From a virus: a stretch of 45,025 bases of DNA. A program made the translations under genes and the position numbers. Shown in pieces: positions 1-7,993 of the stretch (its first letter is position 1; every line of letters begins with the position of its first letter). Below the pieces are notes generated by a model. The model was given only the letters and a program-made list of their open reading frames with translations, had not been told where the DNA came from and did not search any database. Where the stretch lies: the IMG/VR virus record IMGVR_UViG_3300048126_000458, positions 1-45,025 of that record. One strand, written 5' to 3'.

Positions 1-171
1 CTCTGGAAATGAAGGGAGTGGAACGTAATCTTCGTTTTTAACGGGCAGAACTGGATCGGTTTCAACAACTTTTTCAATAGGTTCTGTGTCAAATCCAATT
101 AATTCATCTAACTCCTTTCGTATTTCATCAACCTGTGCCTTTACTGTAGGCTTTTTATCTTTATCAGACAT
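1..171 (-). CDS. Partial acidic protein, N-terminal 57 residues
   Basis: The reading frame opens at an ATG at 171 and runs off the left edge, so only the N-terminus is visible. It begins MSDKDKKPTVKAQ and continues as a hydrophilic, charged stretch with a helical segment rich in Lys and Glu. I do not recognise it. It follows the 657-residue structural gene on the same strand by 22 bases, and a TATATAAAT sequence just upstream could be a late promoter, so it is probably another late or virion gene. The MSDK opening resembles the N-terminus of the 177-residue gene at 36030-36563, but the likeness is too short to mean much. Confidence 0.6.
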   Translation of the reverse strand, partial: MSDKDKKPTVKAQVDEIRKELDELIGFDTEPIEKVVETDPVLPVKNEDYVPLPSFPE

Positions 172-193
172 GTTACATTAATTTATATAGTAT

Positions 194-2167
194 TTATCTC
201 GCATTCTTGAACTTCTGGTAACCGATGCTGGGTATGGCGTTGTCAATTAAAATACCTAATTGATTATCTCTTACCACATATTGGTTTAACACGTTAGAGT
301 GTTGTTCAAGTTCTATAGGAGTTGTAAATACTCTAATGTTGGTCATATAGGTTTTATTACCTCTAAGATGAAAATTAGAACTGGATTCTTCTCCACCCCA
401 TACCATTGGAGTCTGTATATCTTCTACTTTATCAAACTCGAGTATTAAATTGTTGTCATCTGATTGAGGTGACGGAACTCTTCGAGTATTTATTGAAGGG
501 TCTAAACTGTAAATGTAAACTCCTAATTGTCTAAACTCATTATTAAAGTTTACAATTACTCCATACCATTTTGTTGGTTCTAAATTTATTCCATGTGTAA
601 ATGTTTTAACGTCACTTCCATGATAAACTTTAAGTTCATTATTACTAATATACATTCTCATTCCTGTTTCTCCCTGAGGAACTAGAGCCCTTTGATCGCC
701 AAATAAGAAATATTCATTGGTGTCCGTAAATTTGAACTTCGGCTGAAACCATAGTGAAACAGCTAAATTAGAATCAGAATCTAAATCAGATTTTACATCA
801 TACTCTAAGGCTGTTGATAAGTCTGAAACGGATTCTAAATCATAGTAATTTTTACTAACAACTGTCCATCTGTTTTTTAAATCATAATCTCGAATATTCA
901 AATCTGAATCAATATATTTTCTAATACCATCTCGATATGAAGTGGTAACTGTTTGAAACTGTCTTGGGTTTGTATCTTTTTCATATTCTTCTTTAATCTC
1001 TTCTCCGAAAACTTCTTCAATACCGGTCGTTAACGTGTCTGTTGCGGCATCAAATTCTCCTTTAATAACTGAAGACCTTTCTTGATATTTAACAAGCTTT
1101 ATTCTCCAATAACTTGAACTGTGCATAAACTCGTCTGCGATATTTACCGAGCTTATTTCATACATCCTATTAATTAAAGGAATAAACATATAATCTTTTG
1201 ACCTAGGTCTTTTACCTTCACCAAAAACTCTCTCAAATTCTTGTTGAACAATATGAATTTCAAATTCTTCGAAGTTCATTCCGAATATATCATACGTGAT
1301 AGTCTCTTCTGGAAATGCGTTGTCAGGAACTAAAATCTTAACACTCTCTTGGTCAACTACATTATGTAGTGAGTATTCCATTAAGATAACATCTTTCGTT
1401 CTTGTATCAGGTTCAGTTCTAAAGTATGTTACATTATGTCCAAATATGTTACTAACTAAAAAGTTTAAATCTTTATATAGCTTTGTATGCTTTCCTAAAT
1501 TGTAAGGTTGAAATAAATTAGAATCTGAACAATCATCTACTATTATATTTGCACACCCAGTATACGCATAAGGGTCTGTACAATCTGTACAAAATTGAGG
1601 ACAAGAAGTTACACTTCCGCTTCCAGTCTCTAATATAAAGTTCATTGAGACTAGGGTTAACGTGTTTCCTGGTTGAATTGCAACAACCTCGGGTTTTATA
1701 TCAATATAAAAATCGTTGTCTGGGTTTAATGAAAGAGATAATATATCTCCGAACATTTGGTCTTTGTTTAATTCTCTAAACTCTGAAAATGTTTTTCCGT
1801 CAACTGACCATCTATATTCAAAATCAAATCTGTTAGCATTATTTGAAGGTAGATAATATTCTATGTCATTAACTGTGAAATCAGGGGCAACTGTCAAATT
1901 CAATTCAATTGGTGACATGATTGTTGCTACTCTATAGGATTGGTTACCTATTAAAATGTCATCTCCTACATTTAAGATTTCAAAATTGGTTCTTTTTCCT
2001 AAAACTGTAGTAGACCCACTAACAGTACTTATAGTTCCTGTTAAGTTGAAAGGTTTAAGTCCTACAATTATTTCCCAATCTAAAACTCTGACAACGTCTT
2101 TGTATGGCTGTTGTAACGATGCTATAAAAAAGTCACCGTATTCATTAGCAGTATATCCTTTTACCAT
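194..2167 (-). CDS. Virion structural protein with LamG-like domain
   Basis: This 657-residue protein is probably a tail, baseplate or fibre component; no T4 gene could be assigned. The N-terminal ~130 residues are beta-rich with a Gly/Thr/Ser pattern typical of virion beta domains. A cysteine cluster follows near residues 185-215 (CPQFCTDC and further Cys). The C-terminal part, about 450-630, has the strand pattern of a concanavalin/LamG jelly roll (FLFGDQRALVP, WYGVIVNFNNEFRQLGVYIY), a fold often used for glycan or surface binding. A GAATATATAG element lies 24-33 bases upstream of the ATG, matching the late promoters of other structural genes here. The LamG call rests on pattern only; a structural role is inferred from size, composition and promoter. 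Confidence 0.6.
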   Translation of the reverse strand: MVKGYTANEYGDFFIASLQQPYKDVVRVLDWEIIVGLKPFNLTGTISTVSGSTTVLGKRTNFEILNVGDDILIGNQSYRVATIMSPIELNLTVAPDFTVNDIEYYLPSNNANRFDFEYRWSVDGKTFSEFRELNKDQMFGDILSLSLNPDNDFYIDIKPEVVAIQPGNTLTLVSMNFILETGSGSVTSCPQFCTDCTDPYAYTGCANIIVDDCSDSNLFQPYNLGKHTKLYKDLNFLVSNIFGHNVTYFRTEPDTRTKDVILMEYSLHNVVDQESVKILVPDNAFPEETITYDIFGMNFEEFEIHIVQQEFERVFGEGKRPRSKDYMFIPLINRMYEISSVNIADEFMHSSSYWRIKLVKYQERSSVIKGEFDAATDTLTTGIEEVFGEEIKEEYEKDTNPRQFQTVTTSYRDGIRKYIDSDLNIRDYDLKNRWTVVSKNYYDLESVSDLSTALEYDVKSDLDSDSNLAVSLWFQPKFKFTDTNEYFLFGDQRALVPQGETGMRMYISNNELKVYHGSDVKTFTHGINLEPTKWYGVIVNFNNEFRQLGVYIYSLDPSINTRRVPSPQSDDNNLILEFDKVEDIQTPMVWGGEESSSNFHLRGNKTYMTNIRVFTTPIELEQHSNVLNQYVVRDNQLGILIDNAIPSIGYQKFKNAR

Positions 2168-2211
2168 ATTTGGTTTTCGCTTACTTTTTTCTATATATTC
2201 TTGAAAATAAG

Positions 2212-2859
2212 CTAGTAATCTGTGATTACGAGAAGTCTTGGATTATCACCCTCTATTTTAGGCTCTATCGAATCGGCTAAATAGTCTAAAAGTGCTATCT
2301 TCTTATTATTGTTATTTAACAAACCTACCCTTAGCTCTAACTTTCTTAAAAGCTCAACTGTCGTTATTCTACAGTATGGTTTGTTTTTTAAAATACCGGC
2401 TTTAACTAATTCTCTATTTAATTCTAATAAATCTTCAAACCTGTATGCGTTATACAATCTAATAGTTCCATGTAAAACCTTAAAATTAAATTTAATTAAT
2501 GTTCCAGCTTGTTCTGTTTCTTCAATAATCCTAGAATAAGATTTATCCTTGTTTACTGTAACCTTAATGTATTTAAGATTGTAAAACTCATCGATTAAAG
2601 TTTGTAAGAAATGTATTGAAGTTGCATCTTTATGTAAAGACTCATATCCATTAGACCTTAGTCTTAAAATTTCAGAAGAATAGTTCTCTTTTAAAAGAGC
2701 CTTTATTTGGTTTGCGCTAACTAATATAGAGTTTTCATCTATTTCTTTATAGTCTACCTGATTTCTAAGTTCAGTGTAGAACTTATTATCAACGTAATTA
2801 TATCTATATAAGGTTACGTCAACTACTGTTGGAATACTATTTAAATCAAATTCTATCAT
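2212..2859 (-). CDS. Hypothetical protein (215 aa)
   Basis: This protein is not recognised. It is soluble-looking, of mixed alpha/beta character, with many Leu, Lys and Glu residues and no signal peptide or membrane segment. Its ATG at 2859 directly abuts the stop codon of the gp62-like gene (TAA at 2862-2860), so the two are probably translated together from the clamp loader/RNase H operon. In T4 the gene after 44-62 is regA. A short part around residues 150-175 (LLELNRELVKAGI) is faintly reminiscent of RegA, but the length and the rest of the sequence do not fit. It could equally belong to the structural gene downstream. Confidence 0.55.
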   Translation of the reverse strand: MIEFDLNSIPTVVDVTLYRYNYVDNKFYTELRNQVDYKEIDENSILVSANQIKALLKENYSSEILRLRSNGYESLHKDATSIHFLQTLIDEFYNLKYIKVTVNKDKSYSRIIEETEQAGTLIKFNFKVLHGTIRLYNAYRFEDLLELNRELVKAGILKNKPYCRITTVELLRKLELRVGLLNNNNKKIALLDYLADSIEPKIEGDNPRLLVITDY

Positions 2860-3294
2860 TTAATTAATAACTTGAATCGATAATTCTAATTTTTTTAAAT
2901 TTTTATCTAGTTCTTTTGGAAATAGTTGTTGTAGCTCTTTAAATTCTCTAACTCCTATTTCATTCTTTTGCATATAAAATTTAACCACCTCGTCTTTTTC
3001 CGTATACTTAGATTTAGCCGATGCTATTTCTTTTTTGGTTCTTTTAGTCTTGGTGTAAATCCAACCAGGAACACCTCTGAACCTAGTGGCGACTGCAGCC
3101 CAGCTATCTATTACAGCAGCTGGATTTATTCCATTAAAATTAAATGCCTGTGCATTCGCAGGGAACTTAATTGAAAAGAACCTGTTTATCATAAAATGGT
3201 GTCTCTTCTTATTATGATTAGAAATAGTTTTATATTTAGAAGGTTTTGTAAAAACTATCTTAATGAAATCGAAAAGTTTAGTTTCATCTAGCAT
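2860..3294 (-). CDS. 62: Clamp loader small subunit, gp62-like
   Basis: In T4, gp62 joins four gp44 subunits to make the pentameric loader that opens the gp45 clamp on primed DNA. This 144-residue protein has the outline of the short gp62 forms of marine T4-like phages. It has an N-terminal FDFIKIVFTKPSKY helix and a central HHFMINRFFSIKFPANAQAF segment that lines up with T4 gp62 [20 protein letters not shown]. A basic linker and a C-terminal helix of the type FYMQKNEIGVREFKELQQL follow. It lacks ATPase motifs, as expected for gp62. It is encoded just after RNase H and a 61-residue gene, one operon away from gp44, whereas T4 has 44 and 62 adjacent. The match is by eye, so moderately confident. 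Confidence 0.7.
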   Translation of the reverse strand: MLDETKLFDFIKIVFTKPSKYKTISNHNKKRHHFMINRFFSIKFPANAQAFNFNGINPAAVIDSWAAVATRFRGVPGWIYTKTKRTKKEIASAKSKYTEKDEVVKFYMQKNEIGVREFKELQQLFPKELDKNLKKLELSIQVIN

Positions 3295-3318
3295 ATAATC
3301 GGATTTATATCTTGTACT

Positions 3319-3504
3319 CTATTTTTTAGAAAGGTTTCTATCTTGTGTAAGTTTATTATACACTTGTATATAAACATCTAAGCGAGACTGATATGGATTC
3401 TCTTTAAGGCGCTTACTAACCTCTTTCGTAAGAGGGTTCACAATACCCTTAGCATGAGCATTCCACAAAATCTCTTCAATGTGCTCTTCGTTAGAAAAGC
3501 TCAT
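3319..3504 (-). CDS. Small hypothetical protein (61 aa)
   Basis: This small charged helical protein (MSFSNEEHIEEILWNAH...) is not recognised. Its ATG lies inside the end of the RNase H gene (14-base overlap) and it ends 24 bases before the gp62-like gene, so it sits in the middle of a replication operon and is likely translated by coupling. No membrane segment or metal site is visible. The tight packing and sensible composition support a real gene; a role as a replication accessory would be a guess. Confidence 0.6.
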   Translation of the reverse strand: MSFSNEEHIEEILWNAHAKGIVNPLTKEVSKRLKENPYQSRLDVYIQVYNKLTQDRNLSKK

Positions 3505-4717
3505 TTAACCTCTTTGTTTTTGGCATTTCTTCAGAAGAAGCTTTTAATCCGTCAAACGCATCAAATTGTTTTGGAGCTCCTGTAGATTTTTTAGAAGTCC
3601 AATTAGTTCCTTCTAGTATTTTTTCCATCTGAGATAAACCTGGTATATTAGGCATTACATGCTCATCTTGCTCAACGCTTTTGAAAATTTGCTTTTGAAT
3701 AGGTTCTGGAATAGTATTATAGTGTAATAGCATAAGGTCTAGGTTTTGATTAAACCTTATTTTTATTTCATTTATAGTACTCTTAGCCGTTACTCTATAG
3801 ATTATATCAACTAATTTGTTAACTCTTTCTTTATTAAAGAAGTGGTCGATTTTAAAATCACCTTCTTCTTTCTTATATTGTTCTAATATTTTAATAGCCT
3901 GCTTTTCTGTTATTGAAAAGTTTCTAATTTTACCAGATGCAGTTCTCTTTTCCCAACTGACAACTGATTTTATATTATCAGACTTGTCGCCTTGTAAAAT
4001 TTTAGTAAAGATAAAGTCATCGCAATTAATTTCTTCAATAGAAACCTTGTTCTTAATTGTCCATTCCTGGAAGTCTTCTTTTAATTTATCGTATGTTGCT
4101 TCGTCAGAACCTATGTTGAATAAAAGTTCTTCGTTAGACATTTCGCTTGTTTTTCTAGCATTTAATACTTTTTCAAATCCTTCGAATGCAATTAAGTGTC
4201 TTTTTGAATTGTAATACCATAAAGAATATGCGTCAGTTGCTTTATTGTAATTAACAAGTTGGATTAAATCCCTGTCACCTGTCCATACAATACAGTTTTT
4301 ACCTTCATTGTTTAATTGGGTCGACCATCCAAAAAGAACATCATCAGCTTCTGCACCTGATACTTGATGGATAATTACACCTTTCTTATGAAGTATCTGT
4401 TGAAAATCAGCATATACTCCAAATACATTTTCCCAGTTAATTGAATCGTCATGTGTTCTAGTGCCTTTGTACTGTGCATCTGGGAACAAGTCTTTTCGCC
4501 AAGACTTTGAATCAACTGCAACCACAATCTGATCGACGAACAGTGTCATCTTTCTGACTTCGGATGCAAAATCAATTGACAACTTTCTCATAAGTTGTGC
4601 TTTATCTTCTTCGGTTCCCAATAGTTGTTTACCTTTCTTTCTTGGTAACACAAACAGACGACTGTGTAAGAAGTAATTACCGTCTATTATCAGGGTGTGT
4701 TTTCCTAGTTTCATCAT
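3491..4717 (-). CDS. rnh: T4-type RNase H, 5'-3' flap exonuclease
   Basis: RNase H removes RNA primers and flaps from lagging-strand fragments. This 408-residue protein carries the FEN/T4 RNase H metal-site motifs in order: an N-terminal LIIDGNYF, then VAVDSKSWRKDLFP...YKGTR, SGAEADDVLFGW (Glu-Ala-Asp-Asp), WTGDRDLIQLV, and the H3TH-type GDKSDNI. T4 RNase H is about 305 residues, so this one has an extended C-terminal part of about 100 residues. That extension ends RLNELF, which resembles a clamp-binding tail. Two adjacent ATGs (MMKL) are possible starts. It lies between gp44 and gp62, consistent with Okazaki fragment processing. A weaker class-1 promoter-like element lies upstream at 4740-4769. 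Confidence 0.93.
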   Translation of the reverse strand: MMKLGKHTLIIDGNYFLHSRLFVLPRKKGKQLLGTEEDKAQLMRKLSIDFASEVRKMTLFVDQIVVAVDSKSWRKDLFPDAQYKGTRTHDDSINWENVFGVYADFQQILHKKGVIIHQVSGAEADDVLFGWSTQLNNEGKNCIVWTGDRDLIQLVNYNKATDAYSLWYYNSKRHLIAFEGFEKVLNARKTSEMSNEELLFNIGSDEATYDKLKEDFQEWTIKNKVSIEEINCDDFIFTKILQGDKSDNIKSVVSWEKRTASGKIRNFSITEKQAIKILEQYKKEEGDFKIDHFFNKERVNKLVDIIYRVTAKSTINEIKIRFNQNLDLMLLHYNTIPEPIQKQIFKSVEQDEHVMPNIPGLSQMEKILEGTNWTSKKSTGAPKQFDAFDGLKASSEEMPKTKRLNELF

Positions 4718-4739
4718 ATATTATTTATCTTATTTAGCT

Positions 4740-4769
4740 AATATACTAAATTCCGGCGACCTGTGGAAA
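4740..4769 (-). promoter_or_regulatory. Weak class-1 promoter candidate for rnh
   Basis: Read on the minus strand, TTTCCACA is followed by 16 bases and then TATATTAGCTAAAT. This matches the spacing and the TAAAT tail of the stronger class-1 promoters in this window, but the upstream box shares only ACA and the hexamer is TATATT. An imperfect hairpin overlaps it. It would drive rnh, the 61-residue gene, gp62 and the 215-residue gene. Confidence 0.35.
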
Positions 4770-4786
4770 TTTTTTAGCAACTTTTT

Positions 4787-5737
4787 TTATTGTCTTACTA
4801 TTTCCTGTAATTTATATACACAACTTAGAAGTGTTATCACAGGATCGATAACTTGATTTCTTTGCGCTTGATGCTCTGCTACTGTAATTGCAATTTGTGG
4901 AATAAACCTTGTAGCTACTGATTTTTCAGATTGAACATACTCAATAAACTCTTCGCCTAGAGTCTGTAACACATCATCAACTCTGTTAGAATACTCGCTA
5001 ACTATGAGTTTATAGTTTTTAACAGGGTCTGTTTCATTAAATATAAGTTCAAAGACATCTTTGTAAACGGAGTTAAATCTTTTTACATCGTCAATTGTTA
5101 TATTCGAAGTTCCCTGTGTTTTATATCCTTGTAATTTGTTAAGGGTACTTCTTAAATCTGGAAAGTTACGTCTTACGAATTCAACAAGAGCAGGCTTTTC
5201 AATAGTCATTTCTTCTTGACCGCAAATTTGATAAACTCGCTTAATATATTTTTTAGTCAATTCAGATTCTTCTTCTTTGTCAAAATCAAAATTAATTACT
5301 TCAAATCTTGAAAGAATAGGGTCTGGCAGCTTATTAATATAGTTACATGTTGCAATAAACCTTGAGTTACTTGCAAACTGTTCCATCGTAGCACGAAGTG
5401 CTTTAAAGAATTGGTCAGATACACCATCAACCTCATCTAGTATAACAACTTTAAATTTACCTTGGTCGTCTAACACTGACATTGTTGAACAAAAATCAAT
5501 AATTCTTGTTCTAATAACATCGACAGAGGTATCTGTGGATGCATTGATGTAAATGTAAGGTAATTCAAATTGATTTACTAAGGCCTTTGCACAGGATGTC
5601 TTTCCTGTACCAGGAGAACCTGCAAATAACATGTTCTGTGTTATGCCATCTTTAAACTTTGACATAACTCTATCAGGTAAGATTAGTTCACCTAGGTCTT
5701 TTGGTCTGTACTTTTCTGTAAATAACGCGTTTATCAT
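4787..5737 (-). CDS. 44: Clamp loader large subunit gp44 (AAA+ ATPase)
   Basis: This is the ATPase subunit of the phage clamp loader, related to RFC and DnaX. At 316 residues it matches T4 gp44 (319). Visible motifs are the N-terminal KYRP of RFC-type loaders, Walker A GSPGTGKT at residues 40-47, Walker B VILDEVDG, sensor 1 FIATCNYINKLP, and an SRF arginine finger (DPILSRFEVI). It is the first gene left of the divergent gap at 5738-5798, which holds a strong class-1 promoter. Its partner gp62 is encoded about 1.5 kb downstream rather than next to it. Confidence 0.95.
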   Translation of the reverse strand: MINALFTEKYRPKDLGELILPDRVMSKFKDGITQNMLFAGSPGTGKTSCAKALVNQFELPYIYINASTDTSVDVIRTRIIDFCSTMSVLDDQGKFKVVILDEVDGVSDQFFKALRATMEQFASNSRFIATCNYINKLPDPILSRFEVINFDFDKEEESELTKKYIKRVYQICGQEEMTIEKPALVEFVRRNFPDLRSTLNKLQGYKTQGTSNITIDDVKRFNSVYKDVFELIFNETDPVKNYKLIVSEYSNRVDDVLQTLGEEFIEYVQSEKSVATRFIPQIAITVAEHQAQRNQVIDPVITLLSCVYKLQEIVRQ

Positions 5738-5747
5738 TGTACTTTTT

Positions 5748-5785
5748 GTTTAGAATTTATACACTCGAACAGCAAAATGTTTCAA
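5748..5785 (-). promoter_or_regulatory. Class-1 promoter for gp44
   Basis: Minus strand: TTGAAACA at 5785-5778, exactly 16 bases, then TATAAATTCTAAAC at 5761-5748. The ATG of gp44 is 10 bases further on, implying a very short leader. The same box, spacing and TAAA tail recur before the 2OG oxygenase, clamp, nrdA, the 92-residue gene and the 80-residue gene. The function is inferred from recurrence and position. Confidence 0.7.
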
Positions 5786-5798
5786 GAATAAATACTAT

Positions 5799-6311
5799 AT
5801 GGCTTATAGTAAGAAATATCCTAAGTTACAGAGAACTGGAGGCAGTTATCCTTCAAACCGTTTCGGCATAGTTTTGTCAAATCTTTCACGACAACAAAAA
5901 AGATTGTTGATTGAAAATCCTATCATGGCAGAAAGAGCTAAAAGCGATCAATTTGTCCATATCATCTTTGAAATGTGTCAATATAGATACACAACTAAGA
6001 AGGACCGAGTATATTACGACTGGTCTACTGGAAAGTTTATGGAAATGGATAAATTAAAAGAAAACTATAAAACCATAGATTGGGTCTGTGCACTCTCTGG
6101 TAAACCTATCAGGGCTAAGACTGATAACTTCTCCTTAGAAAACTTTGTACATCCAGAGTATCATGATGTTCTGTCGTCAGCCACAATGGTTGATAGTAGG
6201 ATATTAAAGTCTTCAGTTGAGTTTCGTAAACATGTAAAAAAACTCTTATTGAATCAACAACAAGAGTTTTTAAAATTAGCTCGTAAAAATTCTAAGAAAA
6301 AATTAGATTAA
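5799..6311 (+). CDS. Hypothetical protein, the only plus-strand gene
   Basis: This 170-residue protein is basic, especially its Lys-rich C-terminus (LARKNSKKKLD), and is not recognised. It begins MAYSKKYPKLQRTGG and has a Tyr-rich middle (FEMCQYRYTTKKDRVYYDW). A segment WVCALSGKPIR...HPEYH has a Cys and two His, but not a convincing zinc finger. It is divergent from gp44, with 61 bases between the starts, and converges on the 531-residue gene with a 9-base overlap of the 3' ends. The ATG at 5799 follows an A-rich stretch, and the frame is fully open with plausible composition. The opposite orientation suggests independent transcription or recent acquisition. Confidence 0.75.
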   Translation: MAYSKKYPKLQRTGGSYPSNRFGIVLSNLSRQQKRLLIENPIMAERAKSDQFVHIIFEMCQYRYTTKKDRVYYDWSTGKFMEMDKLKENYKTIDWVCALSGKPIRAKTDNFSLENFVHPEYHDVLSSATMVDSRILKSSVEFRKHVKKLLLNQQQEFLKLARKNSKKKLD

Positions 6312-7898
6312 TTTAGAAAATCTATCCTTTATAGAAGATGATTCTTTAATTAGTTCTGACATTTCAAGTTTCTTTAACTCGGCTTCTAACATTAGACCAA
6401 GTTTAGTTCCTTCAATTTGCCAAGACTCTTTTGCTAAAATTTTATCCTTTAAGGCTTTAGCTTTTTTAATTTTTTCTTTGTCTCCAGATTCTTCAGCTCT
6501 TTTAATGATGTCGTCAATCCTTTTAGTTTGACCTTCTTTAGAATTATCTGTTTTATCAACTGGTTCTTCTTTAGGTTCTTCGGTCTTAGTCTCTTCATCA
6601 TCAGATGTTGACTTAGTTATTATTTCGTCATCATTATCTAGTGCTCCACCTGATTTTGGACCTTCATCGTCTTCAGAACCACTTTTACCAGAATCTTTCT
6701 TTTCTTTCTCGTCTTCAACCGCTTTAGTGATTTCGTCTTTTATTTCTGGATTATCTTCTTTTGCTTTTTCTAAGTTTTTCTCGTGTTCGTCTTTTATTTT
6801 ATTGAGTCTTTCCTTTTGTCTCTGTTGAGCGTCTTGGATTCTTTCTTCTGTTTCTTTCTTAACATTATCTTCCATGTCTGAACCAAGGGCTTTTAACTTA
6901 TATTCGGCAACTGAAACAGTAATGTCATCGATTAAGTGAGCTTTAAGTTCTTTTGACTTTCCTCCTTGTCCACCCATTGCAGTTGACAATTTATCTTCAC
7001 TATATTTTTGCGCTAGAGAATCTTCAAATTCTTTCACAGGACCTTGAAGTTGTTCTAGTCTAACTTTCATATCCTCAATCTGATTATCTAGCTTCTTTTT
7101 AATATCCTTGCTCTTGTCTTTGTCTTTATCCTCTTTACCTGTTTTATCAACTGGTTCTTTAGTAGATTTATCATCTTTAGAAGGGGTAGTTGTAGATGTA
7201 TCATCTTTAGGAGGGTTAACTTTAGATGTATCATCTTTAGGGGTCGGAGCTTCCTTTAATTTAGCTATATTAGCTTTAACCTTGTCTAGTGATGCGGTAA
7301 GCTTGTCAATTTGCGCCTGCATTTTTGGTTTAACTTCAGCTGGAGCTTCTGATTTCTTTTTTCTTAATCCGTCTATTTGAGCTTTAATCTTTTCTTTAGA
7401 TTTTTCAAATCCTTTTAAGGCACCGTCAGCAAAAGACTTATTAGCCTTTGCCTTTGCTCCAGTGGCTTCATTAAGTTCTTGTCTCTTTAGTTCAAGTTGA
7501 GCTTTTGTAACCTCACTTTTAGCCAATTCCATTTTATATTGCTTGAGCTTGGCGTAATCAGCTTCCATACTCTTTCTGATTTTCTTATGCTTTTTAGCTG
7601 TCTTGATAGTATATGCTGCTCCACCTACAGTTGCAACTGTTGTTAAAACACCAACCTTTAAAAGTGCTAAAAGAGGGTCAGCATCTAGAACCTGTTTAAT
7701 CTGGTCTGCAGTTTCTGTTACCATGTTCTCGTTGAGAGTCGGGTCTACAAGGTCATGCTCTTCTTTTAATTGTGTAGAAAGTTCTTCTAAAGATGCAAGG
7801 ATAGCATCAACTTCTTTGATTACTTCTTCTTTGGTTGCTTCACTCTGTTCTGCAAGAGACTCGTTGACTGAATTGAACCATTTTCCAAATGTCTTCAT
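6303..7898 (-). CDS. Late coiled-coil membrane protein with capsid-targeting-like N-terminus
   Basis: This 531-residue, Lys/Glu-rich protein is mostly predicted coiled coil with a low-complexity middle (repeated KDDTS units near 215-245). It starts MKTFGKWFNSVNES, which resembles the capsid-targeting sequence of T4 internal proteins (MKTYQEFIAEA). A single hydrophobic segment, LLALLKVGVLTTVATVGGAA at about residues 76-95, is followed by a Lys-rich stretch and looks like a membrane span. The motif PVDKT occurs twice and also occurs in the protease-scaffold protein. It follows gp23 after a strong terminator and has its own GAATATATAGA late promoter. An internal head or core protein, or an ejected membrane-active protein, is plausible; no family was recognised. 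Confidence 0.75.
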   Translation of the reverse strand: MKTFGKWFNSVNESLAEQSEATKEEVIKEVDAILASLEELSTQLKEEHDLVDPTLNENMVTETADQIKQVLDADPLLALLKVGVLTTVATVGGAAYTIKTAKKHKKIRKSMEADYAKLKQYKMELAKSEVTKAQLELKRQELNEATGAKAKANKSFADGALKGFEKSKEKIKAQIDGLRKKKSEAPAEVKPKMQAQIDKLTASLDKVKANIAKLKEAPTPKDDTSKVNPPKDDTSTTTPSKDDKSTKEPVDKTGKEDKDKDKSKDIKKKLDNQIEDMKVRLEQLQGPVKEFEDSLAQKYSEDKLSTAMGGQGGKSKELKAHLIDDITVSVAEYKLKALGSDMEDNVKKETEERIQDAQQRQKERLNKIKDEHEKNLEKAKEDNPEIKDEITKAVEDEKEKKDSGKSGSEDDEGPKSGGALDNDDEIITKSTSDDEETKTEEPKEEPVDKTDNSKEGQTKRIDDIIKRAEESGDKEKIKKAKALKDKILAKESWQIEGTKLGLMLEAELKKLEMSELIKESSSIKDRFSKLI

Positions 7899-7921
7899 GT
7901 AGTTTTAAAATTTAATTATAG

Positions 7922-7934
7922 TCTATATATTCCT
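7922..7934 (-). promoter_or_regulatory. Late promoter motif before the 531-aa gene
   Basis: The minus strand reads AGGAATATATAGA, ending 24 bases before the ATG at 7898. It matches the TATA-like element found before several other structural genes and is analogous to the T4 late promoter TATAAATA read by gp55. Confidence 0.6.
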
Positions 7935-7943
7935 GTAAAAAAA

Positions 7944-7970
7944 GAAAAGGGAGCAAATTGCTCCCTTTTC
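7944..7970 (-). terminator. Rho-independent terminator after gp23
   Basis: A perfect 12-bp stem (GAAAAGGGAGCA / TGCTCCCTTTTC) with an ATT loop is followed on the minus strand by TTTTTTT. It begins 24 bases past the capsid gene stop codon. The AT-rich lower stem also gives an A-run on the other side, so it could work in both directions. Confidence 0.92.
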
Positions 7971-7993
7971 AAAAGTTATGGTATGTAACGTTA

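Noticed and set aside
2212-2859. 215-residue gene as regA, by its place after gp62
   Set aside because: It is nearly twice the length of RegA and only a short stretch looks similar; left as hypothetical.
4740-4770. Imperfect hairpin between gp44 and rnh as a terminator
   Set aside because: The stem is short with a bulge and no clean T-run on the minus strand; it overlaps a promoter-like element instead.
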